Positions 15,880 to 23,840 of a stretch of DNA of 64,000 bases are shown one piece after another. Below the pieces are notes generated by a model that did no database searches, was not told the DNA's origin, and worked only from the letters and a program-made list of their open reading frames with translations. Position 1 is the first letter of the stretch, and every line of letters starts with the position of its first letter. Source of the stretch: Solibacillus sp040274725 (GTDB lineage: Bacteria; Bacillota; Bacilli; Bacillales_A; Planococcaceae); NCBI GenBank assembly GCA_040274725.1, contig JBEMAQ010000005.1, forward strand, positions 123,532-187,531, in the 5' to 3' direction. A program made the position numbers and the translations under genes.

Positions 15880-16821
15880 TTACTGCTCCAGCAGCAAAAT
15901 CGCCTCTGCAACCTGCTCCGCACTCAACCCGTGACGCACAACATAACGGTTTTCGCGGTGCTTCGTGCAACTAAGCGTACAGCCACCAAGGTGCTTCGCC
16001 TCGTTTTCCTCCGAGCATAAAATATGCTTATTACACTCCGGATTCGAGCATTTCACGTAGCGCTCACACGGCGTGCCGTCAAAATGATCCTTGCCAACAA
16101 CAACATGCTCAACCTGATTAATCGGCACACTAATGCGCTCATCAAACACATACATCTTGCCGTCCCATAATTGACCTTTTGTAGCCGGGTCTTTACTATA
16201 CGTCGCAATGCCGCCGTGCAGCTGCCCAACATCACCAAAGCCCTCACGCTTCATCCAGCCGGAGAACTTCTCACAGCGAATACCGCCTGTGCAGTAGGTT
16301 AACACATTTTTCCCTTCAAACAGCTCACGGTTGTCGCGCACCCACTGCGGCGTATCGCGGAACGTCTCCACGTCCGGACGAATTGCGCCGCGGAAATGAC
16401 CAAGGTCGTACTCATATGTGTTACGCACATCCAACACAACTGTATCCTCGCGCTGCATGGCATCTAAAAACTGCTCAGGTGATAAATGCTTCCCTGTAAT
16501 CTCGTGCGGATTGACATCATCCTCAAGCCCCAGATTCACAAGCTCTGGACGCGGGCGCACCTTCATTTTCTTGAATGCATGTTCCGGTGCCTCATCAATT
16601 TTAAAAACAATGCCTGCAAACTGCGGATTGTTTTGCATGTTTTCCATATACGCATTCGTTTGCTCCACTGTGCCAGAAACCGTGCCGTTAATGCCCTCGT
16701 TTGCGACGATAATACGGCCCTTTAGTTCGAGCTCTTGACAAAACGCCAAATGCTGCTGTGCAAACGCAGCTGGGTCTTCAATTGTTGTGTAAAAATAATA
16801 AAGTAATACGCGGTAATTCAT
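15880..16821 (-). CDS. trhO: tRNA uridine(34) hydroxylase, rhodanese family (TrhO/YceA)
   Basis: 313 residues, the normal family length. The N-terminal about 90 residues are the acylphosphatase-like domain (GRIIVANEGINGTVSG). A rhodanese domain spans about 115-215, with the catalytic loop CTGGIRCEK (Cys177 and Cys183). The C-terminal about 70 residues hold a cysteine-rich zinc-binding segment (CSNPECNKHILC, then CTLSC). In bacteria this enzyme makes 5-hydroxyuridine at the tRNA wobble position using O2, together with the prephenate-dependent TrhP route. The ATG is preceded by GGAGAAC. Monocistronic. Confidence 0.93.
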   Translation of the reverse strand: MNYRVLLYYFYTTIEDPAAFAQQHLAFCQELELKGRIIVANEGINGTVSGTVEQTNAYMENMQNNPQFAGIVFKIDEAPEHAFKKMKVRPRPELVNLGLEDDVNPHEITGKHLSPEQFLDAMQREDTVVLDVRNTYEYDLGHFRGAIRPDVETFRDTPQWVRDNRELFEGKNVLTYCTGGIRCEKFSGWMKREGFGDVGQLHGGIATYSKDPATKGQLWDGKMYVFDERISVPINQVEHVVVGKDHFDGTPCERYVKCSNPECNKHILCSEENEAKHLGGCTLSCTKHRENRYVVRHGLSAEQVAEAILLLEQ

Positions 16822-16952
16822 TGGTGTTCTCCATTCTACATCGTGATGGCTTTATTATAGCGTAAAAATAGTAGGATGTTGATAGTTTCCGGTTTTTCAA
16901 ATACGGAAAAGTACTGGCTCATTTCACGCGAGCTATACGTGCACTTATCTCA

Positions 16953-17726
16953 CTAATAAACCTCCCCCGCCTCATCACAATGAAACTCAAGCGTAAAAGC
17001 TTTTTCGATACCAGACTCTTCCCCCGTTCTAAAAATCCCTTCAATATGAATCACATATGTCTGTCCATTATTGATTAGTTCTACCTGCTGCGCCGTTTGA
17101 GCCCAGTCGCCAAAAGTCCCTTTTAAATGAGATGACATATTTTCTACACCCACAAAAACGTGATGACCCGCTTTGGCATCATATTCAGTGTCAAATTGAG
17201 CGGTTACCTCGATTGTTTTTAATATATCGGAAAAGTAAATATACGTCTTCTTTGTTGTTTCACCATCTGCATTCGTTACCGCTTTTTCACGATTTGGTCC
17301 GAGCGCTGCAATTCGCTCACGCTCTATTTCCAAATGGTGCTCCGCTGCACCTTTAAACCTGTTCTCAAATTTCTCAATTGTCACCCAATCCGAGTCTTTA
17401 AACGCTTCAAATGGCACTAATTCAATATCGATTCCTGATTTGTGCTGCATTTCTTGCTCAATAATATTGGCATACTGCTCATAATAATCTCGTTTTTGCT
17501 GCTCCGTCAGTACAAGGGGAGCGCTTGTCTGAACCGGGGATTCTTTATTTATAGTCGGTAGCACGAAAGCCGCTACAACGATAGCAACTAGCACACCCAT
17601 GGCTGGCTTTAACCGAAATTTCCTTTGCTTTTTCTGACGCGTGCGGGAACGAATGCTGGCCTTTTCCTCTTCTGTTAGCGTCATATTACGAGGCAGCGTC
17701 TTTTCTAGCTCCTGTTTAATATTCAT
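16953..17726 (-). CDS. Membrane-bound anti-sigma factor candidate
   Basis: 257 residues. The N-terminal about 45 residues are charged and cytosolic (EEKASIRSRTRQKKQRKFR), followed by one membrane span (AMGVLVAIVVAAFVLPTI) and an extracytoplasmic domain of about 190 residues. The gene overlaps the end of the ECF sigma gene: GTG at 17732 or ATG at 17726 both lie inside it, so translation is coupled. This organisation (sigma, then single-pass anti-sigma) is standard for ECF pairs, although I see no classical HxxxCxxC zinc anti-sigma motif, and the extracellular part belongs to no family I recognise. The signal it senses is unknown. Confidence 0.72.
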   Translation of the reverse strand: MNIKQELEKTLPRNMTLTEEEKASIRSRTRQKKQRKFRLKPAMGVLVAIVVAAFVLPTINKESPVQTSAPLVLTEQQKRDYYEQYANIIEQEMQHKSGIDIELVPFEAFKDSDWVTIEKFENRFKGAAEHHLEIERERIAALGPNREKAVTNADGETTKKTYIYFSDILKTIEVTAQFDTEYDAKAGHHVFVGVENMSSHLKGTFGDWAQTAQQVELINNGQTYVIHIEGIFRTGEESGIEKAFTLEFHCDEAGEVY

Positions 17727-18240
17727 AGTCACCTACACACTCCTCAAAAGATATTTTTGCTAACTTCCTGCCCCTCACTAGCCGCGTTTTCACTGTATTG
17801 ACGGAGCAATCTAGCACGTCTGCAATTTCCAAAACCGATAATTCCACATAATAATAAAGCCAAATGACCTCGCGATACTTTACAGGCAGCTTACTGACGA
17901 GCACGGCAATCGTTTGATTTTGCTCTTTTTGTATGTATTCTGCCTCTGCCGAATCTTTATTTGTCCAAAATTTCATTTTTTCTGTGACGTCAAACATTCT
18001 ATAATGCCAGCTTTTCAAATAATTTTGGCTTTCATTGACCGCGATTCGGTATAAATACGTTTTACTACTACAACGTCCCTCAAACTGCTCCATCGTTCTG
18101 TAAAATTTAATAAACACCTCCTGCACAATATCCTCCGCCTTTTGGACATCCTTGACATACGTGTAAATGAGGCGCTTTAAGTAATCCCCATGTGCACGCA
18201 TCGCCTCGTTCAAATACCGGTCCTTCTCACTGTCAGTCAA
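17716..18240 (-). CDS. ECF RNA polymerase sigma factor
   Basis: 174 residues. Region 2 is visible as KDVQKAEDIVQEVFIKFYR and YLYRIAVNESQNYLKSWH. Region 4 is LPVKYREVIWLYYYVELSV, LEIADVLDCSVNTVKTRLVR. I choose a TTG start at 18240 (LTDSEKDRYL) because GGGAGG lies 7 bases upstream. An ATG at 18294 in the same frame would translate the Shine-Dalgarno sequence itself as part of the protein. The downstream overlapping gene is its likely anti-sigma factor, and the pair should form an envelope-stress-type module. I could not identify an autoregulatory ECF promoter with confidence. Confidence 0.88.
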   Translation of the reverse strand: MTDSEKDRYLNEAMRAHGDYLKRLIYTYVKDVQKAEDIVQEVFIKFYRTMEQFEGRCSSKTYLYRIAVNESQNYLKSWHYRMFDVTEKMKFWTNKDSAEAEYIQKEQNQTIAVLVSKLPVKYREVIWLYYYVELSVLEIADVLDCSVNTVKTRLVRGRKLAKISFEECVGDYEY

Positions 18241-18380
18241 AGTAAACCCTCCCCTCTCATATGTTAGACAACGCGGCAACTCATTGGGTTTCATTTCATC
18301 TTATACATCAATATTTTACTATAGAAAAATCGACGCCTGTCACACATACTAGTACTACAAACAAAAGATTGGAGCTAGAC

Positions 18381-18800
18381 ATGAGCGATTTAATCGAACG
18401 ACTTCAGCAGAAAAAAATGACATTAACGGAAATCCCGCATTGGGGCATTTACTTTAAAAAGCGCTGGGAGGACTGCTTTGTCAGCCACTTAAATCAAGCG
18501 GAAAAAGAGGCCATTTATTTGTATAAATACGGCTATCTATAGCATGTGTTTAGCTACGAAAAACATGCTTGCCTACAGAAAATGGACGCTAATGAAGCCT
18601 TTGATGCGGTAAAGAAAACAACCTGCTACATTTTTTATCAGCATTCATCTGATGTGCTATTGGTAGAACGCGCGGCTGTATTAAAGGCTGCGGACTTTGC
18701 GGATGAGCAGGATGTTTATATTGTGGATGAGGATTTTACGTGGACGTATGTGGTGACACATGAAGGCTATTGTGGGCCTTATTTTAGTGCAATTATGTGA
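18381..18800 (+). pseudogene. DUF4275-family gene interrupted by an in-frame amber codon
   Basis: From ATG 18381 (after TTGGAGC) the frame reads MSDLIERLQQ to YLYKYGYL, stops at TAG 18540-18542, and continues without a shift as HVFSYEKHACLQ to the TGA at 18800. Read through, the 139-residue product has the DUF4275 layout (IPHWGIYFKKRWEDCF, EKEAIYLY, HVFSYEK, CYIFYQHS, WTYVVTHEGYCGPYF). As I recall the family, the residue just before HVFSYEK is a tryptophan, so TGG to TAG is the simplest explanation. A GTG at 18546 could restart translation of the second half, but has no obvious binding site. Function of DUF4275 is unknown. Confidence 0.7.
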
Positions 18801-18980
18801 GTCGCTACGCTTGTTATACATAAATAAACGCAACAGTATTCTTTTTATTTCGCCTTTTCCATTAAGAAATAAAGGCGTGTTTATGTAAAAAACTTACTAA
18901 AATAAATCGCCTGATTAGCTTATATGCTTTATCCCTATTGATCAAAATCGAGCATACAGAATACAGATTGCCTTGCCGAT

Positions 18981-19463
18981 TTACCATAACCAAAACTTTA
19001 CGCCTTGGCACACGACAAAACGGTCTAACCACTCTTCAAAGCTCATTCGTAGTGGTACGGCATTGCTAAATGAATCAATATGGCTTCGCCAATACAAGCC
19101 CTCGCGATCCATCACAATTTCGTCCTGATAAATATACGCCACCGCAAAACGGCCAATAGACAAATCCTCCTGCTCATTGTAGTCACAAAGCTGCTCCACG
19201 CTATACACGTACGCCTCGCCACCAGAATGCACATCATCAAATAAGCGACAGCCATTTGTCAGTTTCAAAAACGCTCGGTAATCGGCTGGTAGCTGCCTAC
19301 CGATTTGCTGTTCGAGCTGCGTAATTTCCTCATCTGTTCCTGGTGGATTAAATGTACAAGTCGCATGGCAAACAAAACCTTCCTCCTGCTGAATAAGGAG
19401 CGTGCCTTGACTAGCAAGCCTTTCTCTAAGCGCTGTGATTGTTTTCTCGACTAATCGTTCCAT
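18981..19463 (-). CDS. SMI1/KNR4 (SUKH) domain protein
   Basis: 160 residues. The SUKH signature is clear: GTDEEITQLEQQIGRQLPAD then YRAFLKLTNGCRLFDDV, followed by SVEQLCDYNE and a C-terminal MSFEEWLDRFVVCQG. In bacteria these domains are often immunity proteins against contact-dependent or polymorphic toxins, but many are orphan. TGAGGGATG precedes the ATG. No toxin gene is adjacent. A truncated second copy of the same C-terminus lies at 20743-20875, showing that this family was once duplicated here. Several small membrane and lipoprotein genes of unknown role follow. Confidence 0.82.
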   Translation of the reverse strand: MERLVEKTITALRERLASQGTLLIQQEEGFVCHATCTFNPPGTDEEITQLEQQIGRQLPADYRAFLKLTNGCRLFDDVHSGGEAYVYSVEQLCDYNEQEDLSIGRFAVAYIYQDEIVMDREGLYWRSHIDSFSNAVPLRMSFEEWLDRFVVCQGVKFWLW

Positions 19464-19596
19464 ACTTCATCCCTCATTTTTAGGAAATATTAAAATATAA
19501 AGCGCTTCAGAACGACCCATTGATTAATAGTTAGCGTGTTTTGTTGTACCCCAAACTTTTTGGACGTTTTTCATAAAAATTATGTATAAATTTCCA

Positions 19597-19785
19597 TCAA
19601 GATAATAGTAGATAAATCGAAAGAAGTATTGCACAAACTACGGCGCCACTTAAAATGGAGCCAAATAGTGTAGGCAACGTTATATCTTTATTATATTTCA
19701 AATTTTCTAGCAGCCAGACTAAATTTCTAAACCACAAAAACGAAAGTAGCAAAGGCAAAAAGTAATAAAGTATAAATAAATCCAA
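19597..19785 (-). CDS. Small membrane protein (62 aa), TTG start
   Basis: TTG at 19785 follows AAAGGGGAG at good spacing; a longer frame from 19812 would translate that site and is rejected. The product has two hydrophobic helices (DLFILYYFLPLLLSFLWF and LFGSILSGAVVCAILLSIYL) separated by a charged loop (LENLKYNKDITLP). No family recognised. It lies among similar small genes between the SUKH gene and its fragment. Confidence 0.5.
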   Translation of the reverse strand: MDLFILYYFLPLLLSFLWFRNLVWLLENLKYNKDITLPTLFGSILSGAVVCAILLSIYLLLS

Positions 19786-19866
19786 TATAAACTCCCCTTT
19801 AAAAGCTTCCAAGACGATGTTGACGCAATCCCCTAAAAGATAGACACGGCTTTGAATAGTCTAAGC

Positions 19867-20208
19867 TTAGCTAAATGCACCAAATAAACCGATAAAGTTT
19901 CCGCTGTGTGCATCGATTACCATCGTTGTATTCATCTCAGGTGATTCTATTGTCACTTCCCACTGCATTCTATTAAATAATTCATTCCAAAATCCAGATT
20001 TTTGTAAAAGATTTACACGGATATTTTCTTCTGGAATTCTTTCTAGCCCATCAAATGAAATCGTTCCCCATTCTTCAGATGGACTTAATAAATATTTTTC
20101 CGCATAAATTAAAGCTGCGTCTGCACTAAGTATCGGTGATTTATAAAAATAGGAAAAGCAACTAACGACCGAAATGATTAAAACGAATATGTATCCTAAA
20201 TATTTCAT
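19867..20208 (-). CDS. Exported PepSY-like small protein (113 aa)
   Basis: An N-terminal hydrophobic segment (YLGYIFVLIISVVSCFSYFY) acts as signal anchor or signal peptide. The rest has the pattern of a PepSY-like domain: DAALIYAEKYLLSPSEEWG helix, then WEVTIESPEMNTTMVIDAHS and GNFIGLFG strands, resembling the 'helix then VDAxTGxI' block of such domains. GGGGAATTG precedes the ATG. Assignment is by pattern only. It lies in the small-gene cluster; no partner is obvious. Confidence 0.5.
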   Translation of the reverse strand: MKYLGYIFVLIISVVSCFSYFYKSPILSADAALIYAEKYLLSPSEEWGTISFDGLERIPEENIRVNLLQKSGFWNELFNRMQWEVTIESPEMNTTMVIDAHSGNFIGLFGAFS

Positions 20209-20314
20209 TCAATTCCCCATTTATAAATGTTCTACATGATTTAATCATGCGATAAAGCTCCTAAAGCATTGTTGAAGTGACTATAGCCCTAGTACATACT
20301 AGCAAATGCTTGTC

Positions 20315-20389
20315 TTAAACATTAAACTTAATCGGCATTTTTTTTAAAATACCGTCTTGAAGGAATTTGATTTCACAGAAATATGCCAT
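20315..20389 (-). CDS. Very short ORF (24 aa), doubtful
   Basis: ATG 20389 has GGAGGG about 11 bases upstream. The product MAYFCEIKFLQDGILKKMPI (plus four residues) looks like the start of a larger beta-rich protein that ends early at TAA. It may be the truncated 5' end of a lost gene. There is no other support. Confidence 0.2.
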   Translation of the reverse strand: MAYFCEIKFLQDGILKKMPIKFNV

Positions 20390-20457
20390 GGCTTATGTTC
20401 CCTCCAAGAAATGGAGAATGACTATAAAACACTCATACTCTCTAAAAGATTTAGAGG

Positions 20458-20685
20458 TTATTTTGCTTTGCTAACATACGCTTCATAACAGGAAATACAT
20501 GTGCCTAAAGCCATCATTAAACAAAATAAAATGAAAGCCCACATTGTTTGAGACCCTAATAAAAAAACATAGAGTCCGGTAATTCCGTTATATTCCCAAG
20601 GATTATTAACAGAAAGTACAATAATTGAAATCAGTCCGATTGTTCCACATAAAAGAATGCTTGCTCCGAAAAACATTTTTTTCAT
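20458..20685 (-). CDS. Small two-TM membrane protein (75 aa)
   Basis: Two hydrophobic helices (MFFGASILLCGTIGLISIIV and LLGSQTMWAFILFCLMMALG) joined by a loop containing NNPWEYNGITGLY. It ends in a short charged tail (YEAYVSKAK). GGGGGGTT precedes the ATG. No family recognised. The neighbouring 20867-21151 gene encodes another small membrane protein, but the two are not obviously homologous. Confidence 0.55.
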   Translation of the reverse strand: MKKMFFGASILLCGTIGLISIIVLSVNNPWEYNGITGLYVFLLGSQTMWAFILFCLMMALGTCISCYEAYVSKAK

Positions 20686-20742
20686 CTATTAACCCCCCCT
20701 ACACATGTCATTCCGATTCGTTCAACAGCCATACTCTCTCGT

Positions 20743-20875
20743 TTACCATAGCCAAAATTTTGCCCCTTGGCATACGACAAAACGATCCAGCCATTGCTCG
20801 AAATTCAGCTGATATATGATTTTTATTGATTTTAAGTTCTCAAAGCGGTGTTGCACTAAACCGCCGTTAACTCAA
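20743..20875 (-). pseudogene. C-terminal fragment of a second SUKH gene
   Basis: The minus-strand frame reads GGLVQHRFENLKSIK, then QLNFEQWLDRFVVCQG and AKFWLW to TAA at 20743. The intact SUKH protein at 18981 ends with SFEEWLDRFVVCQG and VKFWLW, so these are clear duplicates. Only about 40 codons remain. The 5' end is lost at a stop inside the end of the 20867 gene. The DNA identity is high over the last 70 bases, which implies a fairly recent duplication and deletion. Confidence 0.75.
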
Positions 20876-21151
20876 TATACTTCCAAAGAAAATAACGATA
20901 GCCAAAAATGCAGATAATCCTAAAGTAAGTATTATGGTCATAATACTCCTTGCCATCCCAATCCATCCCTCAATACCCGACAAACCGATTATTCCTAAAA
21001 GAAAAGTTATTAACGTCATATATAACAATAAATTTAAGGGGTGTATACCAAAAGTAGAGAAAGCAATTGGTCTCCAGAATGAATCTAAAAATAATAATAA
21101 AATACAAATTATCGAAAGAATAAATGCCCAAATATTAACTTTTTTCATCAT
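20867..21151 (-). CDS. Small three-TM membrane protein (94 aa)
   Basis: Three hydrophobic segments: IWAFILSIICILLLFLDSF, LNLLLYMTLITFLLGIIGLS and IMTIILTLGLSAFLAIVIFF. Short charged loops separate them. The start MMKKVN is preceded by AGAGGTGCGG. No family recognised. Its last codons overlap the degraded 5' end of the SUKH fragment. Confidence 0.58.
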   Translation of the reverse strand: MMKKVNIWAFILSIICILLLFLDSFWRPIAFSTFGIHPLNLLLYMTLITFLLGIIGLSGIEGWIGMARSIMTIILTLGLSAFLAIVIFFGSILS

Positions 21152-21231
21152 TACCGCACCTCTTTATTTTGAGGTCATTTTCACAGCACCTTATTAGTTC
21201 TTGTTGTACGGTCCCTGTTATTAAAAATATT

Positions 21232-21699
21232 TTAGGGAAGCAACTCTACTTTTACCTTTAGTTTTATATTTATAGGATTTTCTTCTTCTTGCACAACATA
21301 AGATATAATATAATCTCCTTCTGGCAATTCGTCATATATCTGTTCAAAACTTTCATTGCTCTTTAAAATACCTTCTGTTATCTCTATATCTTTATTTACA
21401 TTTTGAATTTTGTAAATAAAACTTTCAGTCCCATTGTTAGAGAAAGATATTTTAACTGGAACGCTATAAGCATAATTAAAATATGATTTACTTTCTCCTA
21501 TCGGGGACGCTACTTCTTCTTCAATTATAAGTGGGCGAAAACCCCCTGTTAGTTCCTCGTTATTCTCTTTATATGTCATATTTTTTACAATCTCTGACTC
21601 TACTTTTGAAGATGGTTCTTCTGTTTTAGATGAAAAGGCATTACACCCTGATAAAAGTAGAATAAAAGTGCATACGCAAGTTAATTTATAAATTCTCAT
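21232..21699 (-). CDS. Lipoprotein with a Big/Ig-like beta domain (155 aa)
   Basis: Lipobox LSGC at about residues 16-19 after MRIYKLTCVCTFILLL. The mature part has a beta-sandwich look (VPVKISFSNNGTESFIYKIQ, GDYIISYVV, NINIKLKVKVELL), with alternating strands and a 'FENNGTE' type turn, like extracellular Ig-like or BsuPI-type domains. AGGAGAAATT precedes the ATG. No specific family assigned. Strongly AT-rich compared with the genes before 18 kb. Confidence 0.6.
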   Translation of the reverse strand: MRIYKLTCVCTFILLLSGCNAFSSKTEEPSSKVESEIVKNMTYKENNEELTGGFRPLIIEEEVASPIGESKSYFNYAYSVPVKISFSNNGTESFIYKIQNVNKDIEITEGILKSNESFEQIYDELPEGDYIISYVVQEEENPINIKLKVKVELLP

Positions 21700-21825
21700 A
21701 ATTTCTCCTGTCTAAAAAGGTTAGTCGATATAATTAAACAATAATTCTCAATTCAAACCAGTAATTACTATGGCACGATAAGGAAAAACAATAACTTCCC
21801 TTTAGCTACATAGCTTTACCATTCG

Positions 21826-22260
21826 CTAGTCCTGTGATAAATAAATACTATTTTTCTCATTCGGGAATTTATATTCCGAACCAAACATTTTTAATATTTT
21901 CTGGTAGTCGTTTCTTTTCATACTAATAGGCAAATCCGAAAATTTCTTTTCATCGGTAATTCTTTTAATAATCGTTGCCGTTAGGTAAACTTCATGCAAA
22001 AGTGCGTCGATAAATCCAATAATTTTATTATTTTGTTTTTCCTTTAACGGCTGCTGTGTGAAAATATAGACATATAATACATTCGGCAATTTCTTTAATT
22101 CTTTCTTAGTCATTAAACGATAAGGTAATAGCCGTTGTTCTTCTTGATTAAGTCTTCTACGCTTATCTTCAATAATGACATAACTAATTAGAATACTATT
22201 ATGCCATGTTTCAAACGCTTCAACGTCTCTTAATCGTATAACCCTTGTGAATCGATACAC
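21826..22260 (-). CDS. Protein of unknown function (144 aa), GTG start
   Basis: GTG at 22260 follows AGAGGGGAAAT. The product is soluble, charged and helical, without signal peptide. Recognisable blocks are YRFTRVIRLRDVEAFETWHN, PNVLYVYIFTQQPLKEKQNN and DALLHEVYLTATIIKRITDE. I do not recognise a family. Its AT-rich codon use resembles that of the preceding lipoprotein gene, and the two may have arrived together. Confidence 0.5.
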   Translation of the reverse strand: MYRFTRVIRLRDVEAFETWHNSILISYVIIEDKRRRLNQEEQRLLPYRLMTKKELKKLPNVLYVYIFTQQPLKEKQNNKIIGFIDALLHEVYLTATIIKRITDEKKFSDLPISMKRNDYQKILKMFGSEYKFPNEKNSIYLSQD

Positions 22261-22371
22261 ATTTCCCCTCTTTTCAACTAGTCACTTGTCTACACCTATA
22301 TTTTAGCTGCTGTAATTACTCATAAAACAGTATCCTTTTCATCTGTTTCTATCCCTTCAGAAAAGAGTGAT

Positions 22372-22908
22372 TCAACTACTACCATTCACTTCCTCCAAAA
22401 GCACCCGCTCCCGCTTCACGCGCTGCCATAAAAATACGATAAAATAAATATAGAAACCGAATAATAGTACCATCACAACAATCATTAATCCTTCAAAAAT
22501 ACCAAGTGGGAAGTGCATCCCAATTGATGTAAATAGCTCCATAACGAGTTGTACGCTAATAAAGACAACCGGAAACCTACTGTCCTCGCCCTGTAAAATG
22601 TCCTTCGACACCGAGAAAATACACGCAAAATATAAAACCGTCACAAGCCCTAGAATAATCGCTAAAATTTGTAGCCACAGATTCACGGAGTCCTCCAGCA
22701 AACTCGGCCACACCACTTCCACAAGCGACGAAATCGAAAGCATCGCCGCGCACCACATACCAAGCTTCGCATCGCGTGCCTTTGCCCGTGAAAATGCATA
22801 CGCAATCATTAGAAAGCCAACAAAATCAGGGATCACATCAAACGTGCCAATATTAATATCAAAAAATTGAAACAGCACACCAATTAAAATGAACTCATGA
22901 AAATTCAT
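22372..22908 (-). CDS. Polytopic membrane protein (178 aa)
   Basis: Four to five hydrophobic helices: FILIGVLFQFFDINIG, MWCAAMLSISSLVEVV, LWLQILAIILGLVTVLYFAC, VFISVQLVMELFTSIG and MIVVMVLLFGFYIYFIVFLW. The phrase NIGTFDVIPDFVGFLMIAYAF is typical of a small Bacillales membrane family (DUF-type) that I cannot number with confidence. Its ATG overlaps the stop of the upstream gene (22905) by the ATGA pattern, so the two form a translationally coupled operon. Confidence 0.65.
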   Translation of the reverse strand: MNFHEFILIGVLFQFFDINIGTFDVIPDFVGFLMIAYAFSRAKARDAKLGMWCAAMLSISSLVEVVWPSLLEDSVNLWLQILAIILGLVTVLYFACIFSVSKDILQGEDSRFPVVFISVQLVMELFTSIGMHFPLGIFEGLMIVVMVLLFGFYIYFIVFLWQRVKRERVLLEEVNGSS

Positions 22909-23687
22909 AAATCGCCACGCTCCTTCACTAGTTGGTTCACCCAGTCCTCACTCGGTCGCGTATTTAAATATTGACTAAGTTCTAAAATCTGTTCCTGCTG
23001 CGCCTCATCTACAATGTGCAGTTCCATCTTATAAAGCTCCATCTCAAAGCGTGCCTCGCCGTCCGTTGTCGCGATATACAGTGTATCCTGCGGCTGTAAT
23101 GCAAGCGGAGCGGTTAGTGGTAATGGCACTTCCTTCTGATTGACTTGAAAGCTTACAATGCCCACGCGGTCCTCTATTACATTCACTTGCTTGAGCGTAA
23201 AGGGTGCCTGCACTTTATAAAATTCCGCCGTCCCGTGTGAGCCAGTTGAACTGGATGCGGACTGAAGCTGTGGAATTTTCACGTAGTCGCGACTTGTAAG
23301 CGCCACTGTTTTCGTGTTCCCGTCCTTAAAATGAATTGTTCCCTCTCTAGCACCAACAAGCGGCGTCATATTCTCATCATCGCCTAACCAAATAATTGGT
23401 GAATAGACGCTGTAATAGGTATAGGTGACATAGCTTTCAAGCGGCGTTTCCTCACCAAACATTGAAAATGGCTGCTCCGGGAAATAATGCTGCCCACTAA
23501 TTTCAATCGATTGAAATTCATGTGGCTGAAGTGAATTCGTTATGTATGAAAGCTTTATACTATTGTTCGAAAAATCTACCTCGCCCGCCACAACAATCGG
23601 TGCCTCTATTAGCTTTGTATCGTAGTAAACGGCGCTCGTTATTTTGATAAGTCCGACGATTGCTAAAATGATAAGTAATCTTTTCAT
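22905..23687 (-). CDS. Exported protein of unknown function (260 aa)
   Basis: An N-terminal hydrophobic stretch (RLLIILAIVGLIKITSA) works as signal peptide or anchor. The remaining about 235 residues are beta-rich and extracytoplasmic (VVAGEVDFSNNSIKLSYITN, PHEFQSIEISGQHYFPEQPF). There are no cysteines for lipidation. AGGAAGCTCC-type sequence precedes the ATG. First gene of a coupled pair with the membrane protein at 22372, so the two products probably interact at the cell surface (inference). No family recognised. Confidence 0.62.
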   Translation of the reverse strand: MKRLLIILAIVGLIKITSAVYYDTKLIEAPIVVAGEVDFSNNSIKLSYITNSLQPHEFQSIEISGQHYFPEQPFSMFGEETPLESYVTYTYYSVYSPIIWLGDDENMTPLVGAREGTIHFKDGNTKTVALTSRDYVKIPQLQSASSSTGSHGTAEFYKVQAPFTLKQVNVIEDRVGIVSFQVNQKEVPLPLTAPLALQPQDTLYIATTDGEARFEMELYKMELHIVDEAQQEQILELSQYLNTRPSEDWVNQLVKERGDL

Positions 23688-23840
23688 AGGAAGCTCCTTC
23701 TTTTTGTTATGTAAAAATTTTCTTTAAGAGGGAATTGTTATATTTATAGTATACACTCTGTTACACTAAAATGAGGGATGAAACCGCATTTTTAATTCTT
23801 CCATCCGTTTAAATGAATGATACATAAGGACGTGAACCAC

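Noticed and set aside
18241..18294. Longer ECF sigma factor starting at ATG 18294
   Set aside because: The extension would translate the GGGAGG that serves the TTG at 18240 and has no site of its own.
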